This document shows, one piece after another, positions 36,324-45,651 of a stretch of DNA of 64,000 bases. Both the position numbers and the translations under genes were made by a program. The stretch spans positions 1,922,001 to 1,986,000 of the forward strand of contig NC_016462.1 in the NCBI RefSeq assembly GCF_000226115.1. The letters run 5' to 3'. Source of the stretch: Thermothielavioides terrestris NRRL 8126 (Eukaryota; Ascomycota; Sordariomycetes; Sordariales; Chaetomiaceae). Within the stretch, counting starts at the first letter, position 1, and every line of letters begins with the position of its first letter. The notes under the pieces were generated by a model that saw only the letters and a program-made list of their open reading frames with translations, did no database searches and was not told where the DNA came from.

Positions 36324-37489
36324 ATGCCTACAGCATATCCCACTCCACCTCAGCGCGACTCGTGGTTTGCGCCGCTCTCGATCGACCTCATCGTCAAGGT
36401 CTTCAAGACCACCTTCTTCCACCCATTCGTGGTATGGATTATCCCGCTCTGCTTCCGCGCCCAGAACATGTTCTGGGATGCGCCGCCGATGCTCGTGTCG
36501 ATCGCCTGGGCCTCGTTCATCACGCTCTGCTGGGCTGCGGGAGTAATCAACGACAGGTTAGCATTCGGCTTGCCGCGCGAGGTTGACCTCAGCGAGGAGG
36601 TCATCGTCATCACGGGCGGCGCCAGCGGGCTGGGCCTGCTGATCGCCGAGGTGTACGGCATGCGCGGCGCCACGGTTGCCGTGCTGGACGTGGAGGAGAT
36701 GGAGAACGGCGAGGCACGGGGCGTCACCTACTACAAGTGCGACGTGACGAATAAGGACCAGCTTGCGCGGGTGGCGGCCGAGATTGAGAGAGATGTACAT
36801 CCCCCTGCCGCCCACGTTCTTCTTTCCCATCCGTGCTCCGCAGCATGCTGACCCCGTGTTCCTTCCAGCTCGGCACCCCAACGGTTCTCATAAACAACGC
36901 GGCGATCGTGTTCGGCAAGCCCCTCCTCTCCCTCACCTTCCCCGAAATCGACAGGTCCATCTCCACCAACCTCCTCAGCCACTTCTACACACTCAAGACC
37001 TTCCTCCCCGCCTTGGCGCGCAGCGAGGTTGGCGGCACCATCGTCACACTCTCGTCCGTGATTGGCACGGTCGGCGCCGCCCAGCTGACCGACTACGCGG
37101 CGGCCAAGGCCGGCGTCGCGGCGCTGCACCGGTCGCTCGCGGCCGAGCTGCGCCAGTCGCACCCGCAGATCCGCACGGTGCTGGTGACGCCGGGCCAGCT
37201 GAGCACGCCGCTGTTTTACGGCGTGCAGACGCCCAATGCGTTCCTCGCGCCCGTGGTCGAGCCGGTCGACGTGGCCAAGGAGATCATCGCGGCGATCGAT
37301 AACGGGCGGAATGCGGCCATCGGCATGCCGCTCTACGCGCGGTGGATTGATTGGTACAGTGTGCTTCCGCTTGGCCTGCAGGCCGTCGTAAGGAGGCTCG
37401 CCGGCGTGGATACGGCCATGAAGACGTTTGTCGGGCGGAAGGGGGCCCAGAAGGAGGGGAAACAGGGCGTGTTGATTCAGGCGTTCTGA
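36324..37489 (+). CDS. Membrane-anchored short-chain dehydrogenase/reductase (SDR)
   Basis: Two exons, 36324-36794 and 36869-37489 (74-base intron), give 363 residues. Two hydrophobic N-terminal segments (about 32-45 and 55-75) should anchor it in the ER or lipid-droplet membrane. The Rossmann dinucleotide site TGGASGLG is at 97-104, then the acidic VLDVEEME turn, and NNAA at about 166. The active site is SS(219-220), Tyr233 and Lys237 in LTDYAAAKAG. This is the classical SDR layout closest to the retinal/17-beta-hydroxysteroid (DHRS, RDH10-like) group. It would oxidise or reduce an alcohol/ketone of a lipid, steroid or retinoid-like substrate with NAD(P). The substrate is not predictable. 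Confidence 0.92.
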
Positions 37490-38030
37490 GACGGCTCAAA
37501 GGCATTGACCCCAGCGCTGGCGTCGGGGTTTTGACGTTTTGACGCGGGGCGAGAATGATGGATGTAATTCTATTTAGCACGGAGCATGTACGAAAAGCTA
37601 CCTACCTATGCAGCGTTGTGTGCTGTAGCGCAAAAGAATGTTGCAAAAGAACCAGCAAGGACACCAAAGTACCCCTCGATTCTGCCTGCTGCCGGACGCG
37701 ACATGACCGCTGGACCCAGCGTGGGAAGCTCAATCACCAACCCCGCATCCAGCCTCTTGCTGTATCCCTTTCCTCTACACTGGCTACTGAAACGCTAGAA
37801 CCTGGCCATCAGGATAAACAAAGTCACGGATCTCTGCTCGATCTGCCAAGACGACGGGGAAATCGGTCCAGGCGGGGAGCGAGTGAAGCTGTCCAGGAGG
37901 TGGAGGACGGTGCCACGACGCCGGAACCCCCGGGATCAAGCTGAGACAGCCTTGCATGCGGGAGATACGCCGCAAGGCTGTGAAGGCCGGACAATTCAAC
38001 ATAAGATGCCAGCGCGTTAGCCTATCAAGC
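37490..38030. other. Intergenic, no feature seen
   Basis: 3' flank of the first dehydrogenase gene up to the Mutator-like element. No supported frame. Confidence 0.5.
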
Positions 38031-38629
38031 CGACCCCATTAAAAACACAACACAGTTTCATTAGAAAAACAACGCACCGGGGGCGGCCCGTGCGCTCCCA
38101 CCAAAACCTTGTAGCGAGCATCACCACGCTCCCTAGCAAACATGTCGCCACAAGAATCGCTACAAATTGACGATGTTGCTAGTGTTGTTAAAGAGGGCTT
38201 GAAAATGCAGATTTGATGGAAAATGCAGAATTGGCTGAAAAGCTCAAGGATATAGTTGAACCAACTCAAATACTGCCCGCCTTGACCGCCTACTGCGCGC
38301 CCAAGCCTCGGAGTCGCCAAGTCACATGATCGTCACGTGACACAGTCTTATCGATAAGCGGTCTTATCGATAAAAATCTTATCTAATCGGGTAACCTGAA
38401 TAACTATAGCTTTAACTACTTTATCCGTCTTTGTAAATGTCCTCTCCTTTAGTAAGCAACGTGGCAATTGACCGTTTGGATCTCTCAATAGTTCCTTTTG
38501 CGATTCTTGTTGTGATGTGCTAGCTAGGGAGCGTGGTGATGCTCGCTGCAAGGTTTTGGTGGGAGCGCACGGGCCGCCCCCGGTGTCTTGTTTTTCTAAT
38601 GAAACTGTGTTGTGTTTTTAATGGGGTCG
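38031..38629. mobile_element. Mutator-like MITE with 130-bp inverted repeats
   Basis: Terminal inverted repeats at 38031-38160 and 38500-38629 are nearly identical over 130 bases, starting CGACCCCATTAAAAAC. The 9-base direct duplication CTATCAAGC flanks the element at 38022-38030 and 38630-38638. Long inverted repeats plus a 9-base duplication are the hallmark of Mutator (MULE) elements. The 339-base centre is AT-richer, includes a TTATCGATAA palindrome repeated twice, and has no transposase. Confidence 0.93.
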
Positions 38630-38638
38630 CTATCAAGC

Positions 38639-39539
38639 CCATTACGCAGCACCTTGACACCAGGGTTCTGTTGTCAGCACCTATCGATCCGGTGGGTCAA
38701 ATAAATAGTGGGCCAGCTTGTCGGATTCCACCGCCCCGTCTTCCCCACCTGCTCTGCTGCATCTCACGACCCGCATCAGTCCAACAACACCCAATCACAG
38801 CTTGAACCGAGTCCTGCACAGCACACATGTCGTTCGAGTCACCAACAATGATAAGCGTGAGTCTCGACCATACAGGACATGGATTTTATCATTCTGCGCA
38901 CTCCGGGCTGATACGCCGTCCTCTTCCTCTCCTCCGTAGAGCCAGCTCCTGCACTCCGCTCTCAATGGGTGGAGGGATAGGGGGGATCGGGTTCCAACTG
39001 TGCGTGGTATTAGCAACAAGCAGCCCGGCTGCCCTCGAGACGCGGCCCTCGACTCCGAAACGGGCAAGTTCGTCGCGCGCAAGGAGCCGCTGTGCCCTTG
39101 GGCCACATAACTGCAGGCAACAAGTGTGTGCCGGGTTATACCTTTTTCATCATATCATATCTTACCCCTCCCGCTGCCACACTTATCGCCAGTCAGCCAA
39201 CGAACCGCAAGAACCCGTTTCTGAGAACCGGGCGGTTGGTTGGCAGACTGGCGAAAAGTGCGGCCGCGGGATGGTGTTCCTTCGGATGCAGGAGCAAAGC
39301 AACAACACAGTGTGAATACTACAGGACAGAGGTACCTCCGTGCATACCTTGGGGTTTCAGGTAAGGTCCAGTAAGGTAAGTGCTCTGCTCTTTAGTCCCG
39401 CATTTGCCGGGATCAGTTTGTCGCCAGCCGTTGGTTACCTTACTCTACCAACGCTGCTTTAGGGCCTGTACCTGCTTTGACCAGGTCCAGTGCTTCTTAA
39501 CCCATTGACTCAGCATTTGGCCGGAGCCAAGACCCAAAG
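38639..39539. other. Intergenic, no feature seen
   Basis: Upstream region of the second dehydrogenase gene. Small frames only, none supported. Confidence 0.5.
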
Positions 39540-40571
39540 ATGTCGCTGGCGGCAATCTGGACACAGTTCTTCCCCCCGCGCAACGGCGCACCTGTCACCG
39601 AGGCCAATCTCCCGAGCCAGGCCGGGAAGGTGTTCATCGTGACGGGTGGCTCGTCGGGCCTGGGATACGAACTCGCACGCATCCTTTACGGCGCCGGTGG
39701 GAAGGTCTACATCCTCACCCGCTCGAAACAGCATGTCGACGATGCAATTTCACGCATAAGAGCCTTCTATGAAGGACGTAGCGACACGGCAAGACGGAGC
39801 GGCAGTCTGCATTTCATCTTTATGGACCTGATGGATTTGGCCACCGTGAAGGCCGCTGCCCAGGAGTTCCTCGACCGTGAATCAGGCCCGGCCGCGAGAC
39901 TCGACATCCTGTTCAACAATGCAGGTACAGGCGCGCTCAACAAGGCGCCTCCAACACGCCAGGGCCACGAGTACCACTTCGGCGTCAACTCGCTCGGGGG
40001 CTTTCTTCTAGCGCGCCTGCTGACCCCGATTCTCTCCCAGACGGCACGCCAGGCTCCCGACGGCTGCGTCCGCGTCGTGTGGCCCGCCTCGTGCCTTGTT
40101 GATCTAATGACGCCCAAGGGCGGCATCCGCAGCGAGTTCCTGCGTGACCCGGGGACCGTAACCGACGCAAATGAGCTGTATAGCTCATCCAAGGCGGCCA
40201 ACTGGTTTGTGGCCACCGAATTTGCCCGGCGCCAGCCCGAAGGGGAAGGGGTGCTACACATTGCCGGCAACCCGGGGAACTACCGTAGCAACATCTGGCG
40301 TCACACGCCTGCCCTGCTCTACTGGGCGCTTCGCCCCATCCTCCGTGATCCGGTCCACGGCGCCGAGACGTACTTGTTCATGGCCTTCTCCGAGTCAGTT
40401 ACGCTGAGCGACGCCGTCGCGGGGCGCTATGTGATCTGTGACGGCAGATGGCATCCCGGGCAGCGGCAGGATCTGCTTCTGGCGCTGCGTGGCTTGAATG
40501 AGGGCGGATCGGGAAGGGCGAGTGAGTACTTTGATTGGTGCGAGGATAAAGTGCGCGATTTCGTCAGGTGA
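39540..40571 (+). CDS. Short-chain dehydrogenase/reductase, retinol-dehydrogenase-like
   Basis: A single uninterrupted exon of 343 residues. The nucleotide site TGGSSGLG is at 35-42, the conserved FNNAG at 125-129, and the active-site pair Tyr214/Lys218 in LYSSSKAAN. The expected catalytic Ser is probably Ser184 (WPASC). There is no signal peptide or clear membrane anchor. The size and GNPGNYRSNIWRH segment after the active site (the usual 'PGxxxT' region) match the fungal retinol-dehydrogenase/WW-domain-oxidoreductase-like branch, many of which sit in metabolite gene clusters. It differs from the upstream dehydrogenase in length and motif spacing, so the two are not a recent tandem duplicate. 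Confidence 0.9.
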   Translation: MSLAAIWTQFFPPRNGAPVTEANLPSQAGKVFIVTGGSSGLGYELARILYGAGGKVYILTRSKQHVDDAISRIRAFYEGRSDTARRSGSLHFIFMDLMDLATVKAAAQEFLDRESGPAARLDILFNNAGTGALNKAPPTRQGHEYHFGVNSLGGFLLARLLTPILSQTARQAPDGCVRVVWPASCLVDLMTPKGGIRSEFLRDPGTVTDANELYSSSKAANWFVATEFARRQPEGEGVLHIAGNPGNYRSNIWRHTPALLYWALRPILRDPVHGAETYLFMAFSESVTLSDAVAGRYVICDGRWHPGQRQDLLLALRGLNEGGSGRASEYFDWCEDKVRDFVR

Positions 40572-41056
40572 GGTGAGATTCTTTTCAAGCGATAATGTCA
40601 AATTTCAACCTAGTTGATACATGCTATTTCGTGCTCTCCTCACCTCCCCGACCGCTCGCCGGCCATCTCAAAGCAGCTCTGCTCCAGCTGGTGTTCCACA
40701 TAGATACCTCTCTCGCCTGGGTCAGGCCGCCCCTTGTTGGCAGTGACAGGCAAGTTGAGCAAGCCAGCAACGGCTCCATAGAAGGCGAAGCATCGCAACC
40801 AATTATAATACAAGCCGAGCCGACGGGGCTTTTGTGGTCTTCGCAGTCTTGCTGGAATTCCACTCCAGCTGGCCAAGAACGCTTGTGACGACCCAGTATT
40901 GAAATCCTACATGTTCGGTTCTCGGGTCTTTCAGCAGTCTCGGCTCGCTCGGTTGTTTACTGTTGTCGAGGTCTACCTACGTACGTTACTTAGACAACCG
41001 CTTTTGCTCCTCCAACGTCCTTCGCTCTTTAGTATCCCGCTTGAATTCTGTTTATT
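40572..41056. other. Intergenic, no feature seen
   Basis: 3' flank of the second dehydrogenase gene up to the rhodopsin-domain relic. No supported frame. Confidence 0.5.
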
Positions 41057-42030
41057 ATGGCAGTCGGAAATCTGGGTGTTACTATTATTGGTGTGACAAT
41101 ACTGATTTAGTTCTTGGCTTTGGTCTCACTGAGCCTACGCTTTTGGTCCCTCCATTGATTGTTCCCAGTATAGACTTACTCTGACGGCTCTACTGACGGT
41201 AACGTGTCTATCTAGAGCTGCGCGACGGCGCTTACTGTCTGCCTGATTGTCAGCGTCGAAAGCGGCGGACTTGGGCAGCATGCAGTCGAACTTGTCAATA
41301 CGTCATGGAAATTGATAGCTTTTGGGAAGGTAATGAGACATCTCACACCGCTACTGACCCTGTGCCTCTATCCAGTCACTTACTGACGCCGAATACAGCT
41401 TCTGATTGCCATCCAAGTTCTCTGGTGTTGCTCCAGCTCTATGACGAGCGTCCGACTATCCATTTTCGGTCATTACCTCCATCTCTTCTCTAGCAGCATG
41501 AGCTTCCGTAAGGCATGCTCCGTGTTGATGACCATCTGTTTTCTTTAGGCAGCCGGGGAGATTCTTGTTGTCTTTCTCCTCTGTCGGCCGTTCGCATTCA
41601 ACTGGGACAAGACGTCTAACGGGAGCTGCGGCATCCTCAACGCAGCGTATCTGATTGTACATAGGAGCAATTTCGTCATCGACTCCAGCATCGCGCTGTT
41701 ACCGATGCCGATCCTCTATCGCCTGAAACTGCCCACCGCAATGAAGCTAGGGATCACGCTCATGTTTGCGCTCGGAACACTGCCTCTTTTCCCTTATTCA
41801 TCTCCCGCACGTGCTGGTCCTAACTTACGGCGAACGAAGCATTTGTGCAATTGCCATTGCTCGGATCGTGTTGCACAAGCTGGCTCTCGGCCTCGACCAG
41901 TCCGATTTCACCTCCTCGGGTTCGACGCTCTCTCTCTCCACTCATGCAGGTGACAGTCGAGGTGATCCCAGGCATAACGGAACGTCACGCACTGTGCAGT
42001 ATCTATTACACAGCAGATCTTTACTTGTCT
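41057..42030 (+). pseudogene. Fungal rhodopsin-domain (SC7-like) membrane protein, decayed
   Basis: Pieces appear in the right order but in broken frames. MAVGNLGVTIIGVTIL at 41057 is followed by an in-frame TAG and then FLALVSLSLRFWS. LTVCLIVSVESGGLGQHAVE comes next near 41230. After a probable intron, LLIAIQVLW at 41400 is followed by another in-frame TAG near 41548, then LLCRPFAFNWDKTSNGSCG, and RIVLHKLALGLDQSDFT near 41860 in another frame. These are hallmarks of the plant-pathogen-enriched fungal seven-helix rhodopsin-domain family. At least three disruptions and loss of the C-terminal third make it a pseudogene. Confidence 0.75.
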
Positions 42031-42199
42031 CAGTGACACCGGAGACGGGCCCGCGGCGCGTTGGGGATTGTGTTGGGTTGGGGGCCAAGGGGCGGGGACG
42101 GAACCAATGCTTCCAGGTTGGCTCAAGTTCCGGCGCAATATCAGGCATGCGCAGCTGGGCTTACATGCGGGCGGCATTCGGCCCTAATTGTCTAGGTTC

Positions 42200-42481
42200 C
42201 TCTACTTGTAGAAGGCGGAGGATATGCGGTACCTGCCTTTCGCGCTGGCGAATCCATGAAGCCCTGCCGTACTTGGTGTGTAGCTTTCTGATGTGGAACG
42301 TGTACTGCCCTCCGAGGCCTTTGTGAAAGAGTTCGAAGTAGGCCCCATATCACCCGGTGACCGCGGCGAGACTTGGACCTGGAATTCCAGCGAGTGGATG
42401 GAAGTAAAGACGGCATACCACCAATGACACGATGCTCAGTGCAAGCATGACGGCTACGCCAACGGCGAGCAGAAAGGACAT
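42200..42481 (-). pseudogene. N-terminal fragment of a cytochrome P450
   Basis: From an ATG at 42481 the minus strand reads a membrane anchor (MSFLLAVGVAVMLALSIVSL), then the proline hinge FHPLAGIPGPSLAAVTG. An in-frame TGA stands where Trp is usual, followed by YGAYFELFHKGLGGQYTFHI and LHTKYG. The frame then fails and no later P450 region continues on this strand. It is the first ~90 residues of a fungal microsomal P450 of trichodiene-oxygenase type. Confidence 0.75.
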
Positions 42482-42816
42482 GGTGCTTCGTTCTGGCAAC
42501 GCGAAAACACACCTACTCAGACAAGAAACCAAGATTTGCCAAAGTCCGCGCCGTGAATGTTGAGTTACATACGTAGTACACTTCCAGGAAGCCAAATCAG
42601 ATTATGGGCGTGCCTCTATCGGCCTCGCCTATGCCATTTATGCCGGTTGCCCCGAACTCCCCGGAGACAGCACCAACAACGACGGTCCGGCCAATTCATG
42701 TTGGTTGCCCGACGCCCCCAGACTTACACTGCGGCACCTCCACTCCTCACAGGACAGAGGCGAGCTAGGTTGGGGGCCATTGCCAAATTGGCCAGCCACT
42801 TGTACGAGCCTATACC

Positions 42817-42823
42817 TATATAA
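42817..42823 (+). promoter_or_regulatory. Candidate TATA box of the beta-lactamase-like gene
   Basis: TATATAA lies 135 bases before the start codon at 42958. The position is plausible for a fungal core promoter, and no other evidence supports it. Confidence 0.35.
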
Positions 42824-42957
42824 CATCCCGTTGGTGCCGCCTACGCTACACAGCGTAACACTCCTCCTTGCCCCGCTGGAGTAGAGGGCAAAACAGAGAG
42901 CAACCAGGTCGTCACGCCCAAGAGATCTCCACACACGTCGTTCTCAAGGTCGAAGTG

Positions 42958-44238
42958 ATGGCGCAGAAAATTGAAGAAGTCTACCAGGACGCTGTTGTCT
43001 CGGGACTGCTTCCGGGCGTCTCGGTGATGGCGGGGGACAAGGACGGTAAGTCTAACACCGTGACATGGAGGAGCTTTTGTTTTGAATCGGCCTGTACTGA
43101 CTTGTCCTTGTTTTCGCCAGGCAACCTTCTCTACTCCAAGTCGCTGGGCAAAGCTAGCCTGAAGGATGGCCGCAACGATGCCTTTACGACGTCGACCGTC
43201 TGCGCAATCGCCTCGATGAGCAAACTTATGACGTCGGTCGCCGTTCTCCAATGCGTCGAGCAAGGAAAGCTTCGCCTTGACCAGGATATCCGGCCCCTGC
43301 TGCCAGACATGGGCAAGTTTGGCATTCTTACAGCTTTTGACGACGAACGGAATGCGGCCTCCTGCGAGCCGGACGCGACGCCCATTACGCTCAGGATGCT
43401 GATTTCGCATACCTCGGGCTACGAGTATGACTTGCTCAACCCGCTGCTTGGAAAGTGGCGTGCCTCGCGTGGCGAAGTACCCTGGAGCGGCCCGACAGTG
43501 GAGAGCAAGTCCGCCCTCCCGCTCGTGTTCCGCCCTGGGACCGGCTTCGCCTATGGCGCGGGCCACGACTGGGCTGGCAAGGCCATCGAGGCGGCCACAG
43601 GCATGAGCCTAGAGGACTTTATGCATCGGCATATCTGGACGCCGCTGGGGATCCAAGACGATGTCTCCTTCTACCCTGCGACGAAGCCCAGCATACGGGA
43701 CCGAATGGCGGACATAAGCACCCTCGGCGAACAAGGTTTGCCGCCGGCTGTAGACGCATCGACCTTCGATATGGTGTATGGCGCTACCGACTGTCTCGGC
43801 GGCGGCGGCGTGTTCGCCTCTACTGCCGCGTACTACACCTTCCTCTCGGCCGTGTTCCGCCGTGATGCGAGGCTGCTTACAGCAGCATCGTACGCCGAGC
43901 TGTTCCGCCCGCAGTTGGACGAGGCCCTGGAGCAAGCTTTCAACGACTACCTTGCCCGCTCGCCTATATACACCCAGTTCCTGGCGCTGGGTATTCCGCA
44001 AAGCGTCAGAAAGACATGGTCCTTCGCAGGAATGGTGTGTTTGAGCGGCCAGGAGGGCCGGTTTGCGAGAGGGACCACTTTTTGGGCCGGTGTGCCCTGT
44101 GTCGAGTGGTTCATGGACCACGAGACGGGTATCTGCGGGACGGCAGTCTGCCAGGTGCTGCCGCCTATGCATCCGGCAGTCATCGCGTTGCATGAGCAGT
44201 TCCAGAGGGGAGTGTTCGAGATGGCCAGAAGCAAGTAG
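42958..44238 (+). CDS. Serine beta-lactamase-like hydrolase/transesterase
   Basis: Two exons, 42958-43045 and 43121-44238 (75-base intron with CAG acceptor), give 401 residues. The class C/EstB-type active site is present: Ser61-x-x-Lys64 in CAIASMSKLMT and a second motif Tyr174 in GFAYGAGHDW. LISHTSGYEY, FRPGTGFAYG and MHRHIWTPLGIQDD are the standard landmarks of fungal beta-lactamase-domain proteins. No signal peptide is visible, so a cytosolic esterase or acyltransferase (as LovD in lovastatin synthesis) is more likely than drug resistance. It lies between two fragments of one P450, inside a segment that may be inverted. The gene itself looks intact. Confidence 0.9.
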   Translation: MAQKIEEVYQDAVVSGLLPGVSVMAGDKDGKSNTVTWRSFCFESACTDLSLFSPGNLLYSKSLGKASLKDGRNDAFTTSTVCAIASMSKLMTSVAVLQCVEQGKLRLDQDIRPLLPDMGKFGILTAFDDERNAASCEPDATPITLRMLISHTSGYEYDLLNPLLGKWRASRGEVPWSGPTVESKSALPLVFRPGTGFAYGAGHDWAGKAIEAATGMSLEDFMHRHIWTPLGIQDDVSFYPATKPSIRDRMADISTLGEQGLPPAVDASTFDMVYGATDCLGGGGVFASTAAYYTFLSAVFRRDARLLTAASYAELFRPQLDEALEQAFNDYLARSPIYTQFLALGIPQSVRKTWSFAGMVCLSGQEGRFARGTTFWAGVPCVEWFMDHETGICGTAVCQVLPPMHPAVIALHEQFQRGVFEMARSK

Positions 44239-44309
44239 ATCACTGTGCGTATCTACAAACCTGAGTACTAGTTACCTGGAAAGCATCTGATTGATCTAAT
44301 CCTGACCAA

Positions 44310-44890
44310 CCCTGGTGAGCACGGAGGAAGCCTGGAAGGTGGGTGCTGCAGGTTTGTGAAGAAGTGAGCCCTTCTTCGCTAAGCGGAAAATTCTGGGAGC
44401 TGGCCCCAAAGATCCAGGCAAAGGTGGATGAGATTTGTGTCCGGCTCGCCAACGATGTCAAGGGGCGGACACGGCCCGTGACGCTGGACAATTTGTTCGC
44501 AAGCTACGTTGCCGACGACGTGAACAACGCAGTACTCGTTCGACCGGAACTTCGACTGGCTCGCCCATGCAGAATTCGAGTCGCCCTTTGTCAAGGCCAT
44601 CCGTGGCTTAAGGATATCGCGCATCCATTCACCCAGTATGAAAAAGGTCCCCACCGTAAACAAGACCATCATACACGGCATTCTGAACTCCGGGTCGCCG
44701 GAAGAGGAGTTGCGGACGGAGCTGTTGAAAAGGCCGTGCCATCATTCTCATCGGTGCAGGCAGAGCAAGCGCCCAATGGACGCTGACCATCGCGTGCTTT
44801 CATATTGTCAGTGACCGTAGCGTATATACGACATTGAAGAAAGAGCTGGAGATTGCACTCCGTGCCGTCGACCGTCTTGAATTTCGTTTC
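44310..44890 (+). pseudogene. Middle part of a cytochrome P450, frameshifted
   Basis: P450 landmarks run left to right in shifting frames. FFAKRKIL (about 44376) is followed by ELAPKIQAKVDEIC (44398), RPVTLDNLFASYVAD (about 44475), then after a shift YSFDRNFDWLAHAEFESPF (about 44536). KTIIHGILNSGSPEEELRTE and an I-helix remnant reading GAGRASAQWTLTIACFHIV close it. Stops and at least three frameshifts occur, and the heme-binding region is missing. The style matches the N-terminal fragment at 42200-42481, of which it is probably the continuation. Confidence 0.75.
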
Positions 44891-45651
44891 GTGGAATGTC
44901 GTGACTGTTTCGGACGCCGTGTGGGAAAGGCCAGGTGAAGTCGTGATGGTTGTTATGGATCTTGGCCTCACACACGCCACTGCTCTCTAGGCAAAAAGGG
45001 TAACCGGCCTTGGCCTGCATTTAGTGTAGCAGCTGTCCATGAGATTGCACTGTGTACCACGTAAGCTACTGTGTAGCTTATCTCTAAGACAGTTGCCCAC
45101 CCCAGGTAATACCAACAGGATTTGACCAATTACCTTATCTTTCCCGGTAACACACATTGCAACGCGGCGTCGCGGCCCCCAGTCGCTATCGGAAGGCGCG
45201 GGGACTCCAAGAGACCTCAGGTCTTGCCTGGGAAGACTTGAAAGATTTGATGCACCCCCCAGCCCTGCATTCTCCTCAACCATGGTGGTATCCCAGCATT
45301 TCCAACAACGTCCTCTGCCTGGCGCGATGACCGGTCAGGCAGGGACTGCCTTGTGGGCCGTCGCCGTTGGCGGATGACACCGAGTGGTGTGGTATGCTCC
45401 AGCCTTGCCTACATGGGCAACTCACCAACTTGCAGCAACTCCGAGTCATGAATGTGATAAACAACCGCTTCATGGTCAACGAGCTTGGGAAGCCTATAGG
45501 TTCTCATCTGAACTTCACATGCCGGCACTGTGCTTTGGGACTTCCTGCCAGAGGTCGGCCCTTTTCCGCCGCATCGCAGGCACCCCGCAACAGTCGCCCA
45601 CGTTTCCAGCATCGTGGCTGCCACGAATACCTTCTCTAAACGACATGCATC
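44891..45651. other. Intergenic, no supported feature
   Basis: Follows the P450 relic and precedes the kinase-like gene. It probably holds the promoter of that gene. No further P450 heme-region motif was found. Confidence 0.5.

Noticed and set aside
36731..37162. 143-codon minus frame over the first dehydrogenase
   Set aside because: Antisense shadow of a well-supported SDR exon pair.
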